The notes under the pieces were generated by a model, which had not been told where the DNA came from, did not search any database, and saw only the letters and a program-made list of their open reading frames with translations. A DNA stretch of 37,914 bases from Ectocarpus siliculosus (taxonomy: Eukaryota; Sar; Phaeophyceae; Ectocarpales; Ectocarpaceae). Each line of letters opens with the position of its first letter. Within the stretch, counting starts at the first letter, position 1. Of the stretch, positions 12,686-21,600 are shown one piece after another. Position numbers and translations under genes: made by a program. The DNA is taken from contig FN649747.1 of NCBI GenBank assembly GCA_000310025.1, positions 1,915,758 through 1,953,671 on the forward strand, in the 5' to 3' direction.

Positions 12686-15600
12686 CACATGTTGTTATTG
12701 TGAATGTTCACATTAACAACTATTCCGGTCCCTGCTCAGTACCTTCTAGGACCCGTGCCGGTTCAACTGACTCAGGACGCTTTCCGTGTTCACATATGCA
12801 TACTGCAGCAGGTTTTTAACGTACGAGGTTTACGCTTGGAAAAATCCAAACGAAAAGAAAAACGATGCGCGCATGCAGGGCACATAATAATTTTCTCCAA
12901 CAAGTAGCGTTTCTCAAGCCGCCACCGACAACGGGTTTGTTCGGAAACCTTTCAGCATGACGTGCCCGGAATTGCCAACCACTCGTTGCGTTGTGGAGAA
13001 AAGGGAGGTACGGTACGCAACGGAAGCCGGTCGCAGGGAAGAAAGAGTAAACACTGGCCGAGCGATGCGTTTCATCCTTCGTTGCAATCATGTCGACAAG
13101 ACGTTCATGTCCCTGTGTGTCAAAAGAGAGCGCTTGCTTGCTTAACGTCCCGTAGCGGTCTTCCCCCGCTGCTTTGACGTAAGGCTTGCTGCAGTTTACC
13201 TAGAAAGAGCGCTCACGACTTTGGATGTTATGAATTCATTGCCAACTCTTGACCCGTTTCACATGCACCCACCCACCACCCACCCCCACCCCCGCCGTTG
13301 CCCTTGCGGTGCCCCTATCGCCGTGTTTTTTTCTCGTAACTCTGTTTTAAATCTTTTTTCAGCGCGCACCCGTTCCTTCCGCTACGAATAGGAGGATTTT
13401 ACAGCGCGGAGGAGCTGAGCATGAGCAGCGACAAAGACTTCCCCGACATTCCGAAGGTATCCACACTTTCACTCGGATGTTTTTTTTTTATCCATAGGGG
13501 CGGGGGTGGTGGTGGTTGTTTGGGTAGTGACTCAAAAGACGCGGTCAAATAGAATGGTTGTGGCCGAGTGCAAAGGTTTGCTCAGTGTGTCAGGCTTCCG
13601 CAGGACACGGCGGGAGTACGCTGCCCCCCCCCGCCCCCCGCCCCCCATGTCTATTTGGAGTATTGTTCGTGCCAAACGTTTTTCCCCCCTTCCATCCGCG
13701 TAGAAGATAATACATTTGTTCTTGTACGCTTTTCGGGCGGCGGCAACCGTTTGCCTCTCTCGCGTTGGCGTGTTTCGAAGTGGCATGGTTACACTTGATC
13801 GAATGCTCGTTGTGATCATTACCGCTTTTTTCCATGTGACATAGGTTCACTCGATTGATTCAACTGAACCTACATACCTCGTTATTTGTTTTTCAGCGAG
13901 AACGAGATGAGCTGTTCAGCAAGGTCCGGTACTACCCCGGGCCGAGGGAAAAAATTCAACAGGCGACCAAGAATGCAGGCATCCTCTACACGGTGAGAGA
14001 CAACAGCAGTCGGTTCGCCTTCCTTCATGACAAATTGTGAAAATGAGGATAAAGGTTTATTGCCTCTTATTGTTTGTGCAATAAGAGTGAAATTGTTCGA
14101 AGAATCGTCGGGGAAAGGGTTCCGCGGCCATTCCGGGTCAATCAGAATTTTTTGTCGATTTTTTCAGGGTTGTTCACGAAGCGTTTTCTTTTTTCACGGA
14201 GGGAAGCGGTTTACGACATGAACAAAAGAACGCTCCGCTCCGTGAGAACTTTGCCCTCGGATAAATCGCTCCGCTCCGTGGGAATTCCCAAGAATCCGTA
14301 CATGCGTTTTTTTCACGGAGCGTTAGAGCTACTCCGTCCGTCACACAACCGCGGATAAAACGGCAACACAGTCACGGTTTTCCTACGGAGTCACAGTTGT
14401 TTTGCCACGGAGTCACGATATTTTGTGTTGGGAAGGCTAACGCTCTGCATCTGTCCAAGCCGCTCGTGCGGGAGAGCAAGTGGTTGTCGAGGTCGAATCT
14501 GGCTGAGTGAAATAGGGGGCGTATTTGGTTGAATGCATGAGACGCCTGGTGTTACCAAGTGCTATTATAGTTTCAACGAGAGGAAATGAATATTTGTCGA
14601 ATATTCTGCTGTTGTACGTACGTGTTGCAGGAACGTATGACTCGAGGAGATATCGATGTGGGGAACAGTGCCTTCCTCGATAATCGATTGGTTGATTGAT
14701 TGATAGCTTTTTGGTCCGTTTGGGTTGTCCTGGCGGCGAGGACGCGTACGGTGTCACCGGCGGCCTCCAAGCACCGCACACCTTGCGGAACAATCGGTTT
14801 TCGGTGTACCAAACCCAACGTATTTCACGAACTTGCAGGTAGTCCGTCGATTTGTACGGATAATATCCGTGTGCGGTTTCGGCGTGTCTTCTGACGGTAC
14901 ATCGTCCTCAACACCACGACTTCGCGCGATTTATGCTACGGAGCAAACAAAAATGCTCCGTGCCATGAAAAAAAAACGATCCGTTCCGTGAGACTTGCCC
15001 TCGGATAGACGGCTACGCACCACTCCGTGATAGTTTCAAATAATTAAAAAATGCTCCGCGGAGCGGTTCTACTCCGTGAACGACCCTGGATTATTTTTTG
15101 AGATGTTTTCCCCTCAAAAGTGCGTCGTGTCAACCCAGTTTCAACGCCATGCAAAGGTTCAAGGATCGCTAAAACGTCAGACCGGAAGTTCGAGGTCGTC
15201 GGATTGTCTACACGAACATGGATACGAGAAGTACTTTGATTTCTCTGTGGTCATTGTTAAAAAAATGTGGCACATACCACATATACTTAGGACCAAGCAA
15301 ACCACGACTCTGCTCGAGGAAGCAAACAACCAAGTGGTGGACCAATAACTGGCTCGAGGGGGGGGGTCCTTGGTGCCAAACAAGCAGGAACCCAATGCGG
15401 CAGTCTAGTGGTCTAAAGGGGGCCTTCTCGGATCGAGTTATTTAGTCCCCATTTTCGAAACGAGCTTATATTCTCGCGCAGAGGAAGTGCACGACGAGCG
15501 ATTGAAGGACGAACGTTTGGAAAACCTTACAGCGCAGTGTCAGGTGCACCCCACCATCTTTGGCGTAGGAATGCGACCCACGCCCACACAATCGAGCCTT

Positions 15601-18600
15601 TTTGTGACATCACGACGAGCTCAAGCCGCATTGGCGCCGGCAACGACCTCTTTACCTACCAACACAACTCCCTCACATTTCTTCCATCGTGCTCCAAACG
15701 TTTGCAGCACATACAACGTGCTCCAAGTTTTTCTAGAATGTAAACACGTACCTTTGAGGGATACAAGTAGTCTTCTGGAACCGTGAGACGGGTCATGCCG
15801 ATGCCGTGCAGCATACAGCAGGATAGCATACAATTGTACCTAACAGACGAGAGGGATATGCGGCGTAAAATTTACACACCGCGGACGATATCAGCACCAG
15901 TGCACGACGTTCGGGTCAAAATTGAAGGCAACCTTGGCTTGTCCTCGGCTTGTCCTCGTCAACCTCGGCTTATCCTCAGCAACCTCGGCTTATCCTCGGC
16001 TTATCCTCTGCTAATCCTCGTCGCCTCGACTTGCCCTCGACTTAACCTCGGCTTAACCTCGGCTTGTCGTCGACTTGACCTCGAAACCTCGACTTGTCCT
16101 CAGGTTGTCCTCGGCTTGTCGTTGGCTTTTCCTCGGCAACCTCGGCTTAACCCTCGGCAACCTCGGCTTAACCCTCGGCAACCTCGGCTTATCCTCGACT
16201 TATGCACAGCAACCTCGGCTTTTCCTCGGCTTAAACCTCGACTTAACCTTGACTTGTCCTCGACTATACCTCGGCTTATCCTCAGCAATGTCGGTTTAAC
16301 CTAGGCTTATCCTCAGATCCTCAGCAACCTCGGCTTATCCTCGGCTTATCCTTGGCTTATCCTCAGCAACCTCGACTTATCCTAGACTTATCCTAGGCTT
16401 ACCCTCAGCAACCTCGGCTTATCCTCAGCATACTCGGCTTAACCTCCGCCTATCCTTAGCAACCTCGGCTTACCCTCAGGAACTTCGACTTAACTTCGGC
16501 TTATCCTCGGCAACCGCCGCTTGTCCTCGGATTCTCCGCGGCTTCTCCTCGGCTTCTCCTCGGCAACTCGGCTTGTCCTCGGCTTATCCTCAACACCCTC
16601 GGCTTGTCCTCGACTCAACTTCGGCTTATCCTCAGCAACCTCGGCTTGCCCTCGACTTTACCTCGGCTTTATCCTTGGCAACCTCGGGGTATGGTATCCT
16701 TGGCATCTTCGGCTGAACCTCGGCTTATCCTCAGCTTATCCTCGACTTACGCTCAGCAACCTCGGCTTTTCCTCGGCTTGTCCTCGGCTTAACCTCGACT
16801 GAGCCTTGGCTTGTCCTCGACTTTACCTCGGCTTATCCTCGGCGTATCCTCGGCGTATCCTCGGCTTATCCTAGGCTTACCCTCAGCAACCTCGGCTTAT
16901 CCTCAGCATACTCGACTTAATCTCCGCTTATCCTCAGCAACCTCGGCTTATCCTCAGGAACTTCGGCTTAACTTCGGCTTATCCTCGGCAACCTCCCCTT
17001 GTCCTCGGCTTCTCCGCGGATTCTCCTCGGCTTATCTTCGGCAACTCGGCTTATCCTCGGCTTATCCTCGGCTTATCCTCAACACCCTCCGCTTGTCCTC
17101 GACTACAATTCGGCTTATCAGCAACCTCGGCTTGTCCTCGACTTTCCTCGGCTTATCCTCGGCAACCTCAGCTTAACCTCGGCTTATCCTCAGCAACTTT
17201 GGCTTAATCTCGGCTTATCCTCGGCAACCTCCGCTTATCCTCGGCCTATCGTCGGCTTAACCTCGGCTTATCCTCAGCAACTTTGGCTTAATCTCGGCTT
17301 ATCCTCGGCAACCTCCGCTTATCCTCGGCCTATCGTCGGCTTAACCTCGGCTTATCCTCAGCAACCTCGGCTTATCCTCGGCAACTTCGGCATAACCTCG
17401 GCTTATCCTCGGTAACTTCCGCTTATCCTCGGCTTATCCTCAGCAACCTCGGCTTATCCTCGGCTTTTCCTCGGCTTATCCTTGGCTTATCCTCAACAAC
17501 CTCGGCTTGTCCTCGACTCAACTTCGGCTTATCCTCAGCAACCTCGGCTTGTCCTCGACTTTACCTCGGCTTATCCTCAGCAACCTCGGCGTATCCTTGG
17601 CATCTTCGGCTGAACCTCGACTTATCCTCGGCATCTTCGGCTTATCCTCAGCAACCTCGGCTGAACTTCGGCTTATCCTGGGCAACTCGGCAACCTCGGC
17701 TTATCCTCGGCATTCTCGGCTGAACCTCGGCTTATCCTCGGCAACTTAGGCTTGTCCTCGGCTTTACCTTGGCTTTTCCTCAGCAACCTCGGCTTGTCCT
17801 GGGCTTTTCCTCAACAACCTCGGCTTGTCCTCGATTTCCCTTCGGTTTATCCTCAGCAACTCGGCTTGTCCTCGACTTTACCACGGCTTATCCTCGGCAA
17901 CTTCGGCTTTACCTCGGCTTATCCTTGGCATCCTCGGCTTGTCCTGGACTCATCCTCGGCAACCTCGGCTTACCCTCGGCTTATCCTCGGCATCGTCGGC
18001 TTATCCTCAACAACCTCGTCTTGTCCTCAGCTTAACCTCGGCTTATCCTCAGCAACCTCGGCTTGTCCTCGGCTTGTCCTCGGCTTATCCACGTCTTGTC
18101 CTCAGCAACCTCGGCTTGTCCTCGGCTTATCCTCAGCAACTTCGGCTTAACCTTGGCTTATCCTCGGCTGTCAGCAACCTCGGCTTATCCTCGACTTAAC
18201 CTCGGCTTGACCTCGGCGTGTCCTTGGCTCATCCTCGGCAACCTCGGCTTAACCTTGGCTTATCCTCGGCTTATCCTCAGCAACCTCGGGTTATCCTAGA
18301 CTTAACCTCAGCTTAACTTCGGCTTATCCTCGGCAACCTCGGCTTATCCTCAGCAACCTCGGCTTATCCTTGGCTTAACCTCGACTTGTCCTCGGCTTAT
18401 CCTTGGCTTAACCTCGGCTTGTCCTCGGCTTATCCTTGGCTTAACCTCGTCTTATCCGTGATTTCTGTCATGGTTCCAGTTGCTATCATTGCGCTACATG
18501 AGAGAACATGGACGAATCGGCATTTTTATGTGATCATGCGTTAGGTGTTTTGTACCAGAGCGAGAGGCTCGAAACTTGCCAAACAACGGGAAAACGGTCA

Positions 18601-21600
18601 GTTGGTGGGTGCTCAAAGCCGAATTTTATGTTCGACAAAGAGGACACATCTCTGAATCCTCCTCGCCATAACTACATACACGTATGCGCTAAGCACCACA
18701 AACAAAAGTAGGAGAGAAAGTGAACTCCAGTGTGGCTTTTTTGTATTTACGGGTCGTGCCGCTTCTAGCATTGGCAAGGGAAAAATCGAAATTATTACTT
18801 GACTGAGACGCGAACGCACACCCCTACGCTACCCGGTGCAATGTGCCATGGCTCGGTTTGTTGGCACTCGTGTGAATAGTCCGCGAGCGGTTTCGAATGA
18901 GCTGACGCGCACTGACTCTCTTGATTCCCTGTATGCGCTGCTGTGCGTCTCTGTTGTCGGGCTCAACTATCACAAAGGATATACGTTCGTACGGTTGTAA
19001 GATTGCGATTCGCCGCAGCTTGTGTCGGTTCACTTGTGCCTGTTCCCTTGTGACGTTCTTCTCTCGTGTATGTTGTTCTTGTTCCGGATCCCGGACCGTC
19101 CAGGCCACAAGCGTCGACCAGACACCGGCGGGGGCCGGCGACATCGACGGACGCTTCGGCCTGGCAAGACAAGGGTCGTCGGTAAGAGATGCATCTGTCT
19201 GCTGAGGGCTGACCTCGTGTGGCCCGTCCCTTGGTTCTCTTCGGTTTCCCTTTTTTTTTATTAGTCAGCTTTCCATTGTTGCTGCTGCAACGCTGACCGT
19301 TTCTTTGCGCGATGTATGGATAAGATAGTCGTCCCTCTGGAATCGTGCCTGGGTGTCGCTGATGGTCACACCCGCGGGAAGGACCTCAATTGTCACGCTC
19401 CTGGGAAATACCTGGTAGAGCGGGGTTCCGCGCCGCGAATTTCTCTGCTTCTTGGTGGAGGTGTGCAAGTTTGCGAGACGTGCATGCTTTGTCAAACAAC
19501 AAAAAAAGCTTCCACTGATCGGTCATTGATGGCCAAACGAGGCTGTTGTGGGCGAGGTTTGTGGACGAGCCTACTTCGTAGGGCCAAGCGAAGCTTGAAC
19601 CCAAACCAACCAAAACGGTCCGGCGTGGGGTTAAGGAAAACAGAGGAGGGGGAAGGTTGTTGTTGTTCCCCATATATGGAGGCAAGCGGGAAGAGAACCG
19701 TTGGATACGGTTCTTGCTAGCGAAGATGATGATGATCATCATCATCGTCCTTTTCGTGCTCTGATGCGCCAGTCGTGGTGGTGCTCTGCGTTCGCCCTCC
19801 CTCTATTCCTATCGTGCTTTGCTCCCCTCTCCCACCATCCAGGCCGGCGGCGCGTTCATTCTACCCGCCGGCCCCGTGGAGGAGTCGCGGGCGCCTCAGC
19901 GCTCTCGCCGCAACGACTCGCGGGTGACGGAGGCGGCGCAGGTAAAGCATTGCGAGGCCAGAATACAGAAACAACGGCAACGTTGTCCGCCGGCGTCCTT
20001 CAAGTAGTACGGTACGGGCCGGGGGATAAGAAACTCGTCAAGATCGGGTCGAGGCTCAGTTTTTTTCCTTCGTCGCCACCGTCGACCACAGATTGTTATA
20101 TGGTATGGTATATTTTAGTGGTAGAACCCACGGCTGAGGTAGGTGTGTTCCTTACCCATTCTTGTTATTTTTCGTGAAAGTATGGGCCTCTGTTTCGTAA
20201 CAAAATACACTCCTATTTGCTTAACTGCGGGCCCGTATTGTAATGTAAGTGCCGAGTGTTGTAGTAGACCCGATTTTTTTCGTTTCAAAGGCTCGATTTT
20301 TCTCCATCCACAACCAAGAAAGAGTCTCGTCGAGAGGGAGCTTTTCCTCACGCGTGTTGCTCGATTTCTCGCACCCTGTTGTTTGTGGAGGCAGCCGAGT
20401 CGGTCTCGGCGCCTCGCGCACCCCACGTACGGTATGTATTGCCCTTGTATGCGGGGCATATATATTTATGCCGCTGCGGAAGGTTGGGCAGCGCGGATCA
20501 GATTCCGACCACTCACATCGTCGTACTTTCTGTCGCTTAACGCATCAGACCACCACTGTTATTTTTCGGCCGTGTCCCTTGCTTCATCGTCTCGACAATA
20601 CACACATGACAACGAAACATCACGACGAAACGTTTCGACGAAAACGTCACGACGAAACGACACGACGAAACATCACCATGATGAAACGTCACCATGAGAC
20701 GTCACCACGACAAAACGTCACTACGAAAACGTTACGACGAAACGACACGACGAAACGTCCCGATGAAACGTCACGACGAAACGTCACGATGAAACGTCAC
20801 GATGAATCGTCACCACGACGAAACGTCAACACGAAACGTCACGATCAAACGTCATCACGATGATGAAACGTCACCACGAAACGTCACCACGAAACGTCAC
20901 GCATTCACACGTCGGAGGCTGGATCGGAACGCGTGCCTGTACGTGTATATACACAGAATCCGCTGCCGTCCGGGTGGGAGGAGCGCGCCACGGCCAACGG
21001 GCGGCCGTACTACGTGTGCCACCACACAAGGACAACGCAGGTACTGCACTTCACCGAACTGCACTGCACTGCACCGCACTGTACTGTACTGCAAGCGGCC
21101 TGTCTTCCTGTCTTGTTGCTGTACCACACTCTATTGTACATGTAATGTGCGGTGGGTTCTGTCCTTCCGAAATAACCTCTTCCTCTCTGCTCCGGGGGCC
21201 ATCACACCAGACCCGCTCCGGTAGACAGGGGAAGCTTGAGATATATGTCCGGTGTAGCGTGTTTCGCCGCACATTTACTGTTGGGGCGGAATAACTAGCT
21301 CTTTGCCACGGTTGGCTGCGTTTTTTTTTCTTTGCCGCGCGTGCATACTTTTAAGTGGGCTCATTTGCGTGTAAATACAGGAGCGTGGATGCTGATTGTT
21401 TGCTGCAATATAACTGGGCACAACTTCGGCGTTTCCTTTATTATCTCGTTGGTTGTCCACACCTGACCGTTGTTGCTGCGCAAGCCCTTCACCGGTCCCA
21501 CGCGGCCGTGAGCTGTATTGTCCACCGTGCTACTCTATCGAATGGAACAGCGTGTCGCTTTGGGAAGATGCACTGCTGATGCCCTGTTGTTTTAGTCCTT

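Noticed and set aside
16521-18299. Multiple plus-strand open frames of 60-138 codons rich in Ser, Leu, Ala and Pro
   Set aside because: They are frame by-products of the 9/11-bp minisatellite and occur in several frames at once.
20607-20901. CRISPR-like appearance of the short repeat array
   Set aside because: Units are 10-13 bp, contiguous and without unique spacers; the context is eukaryotic.
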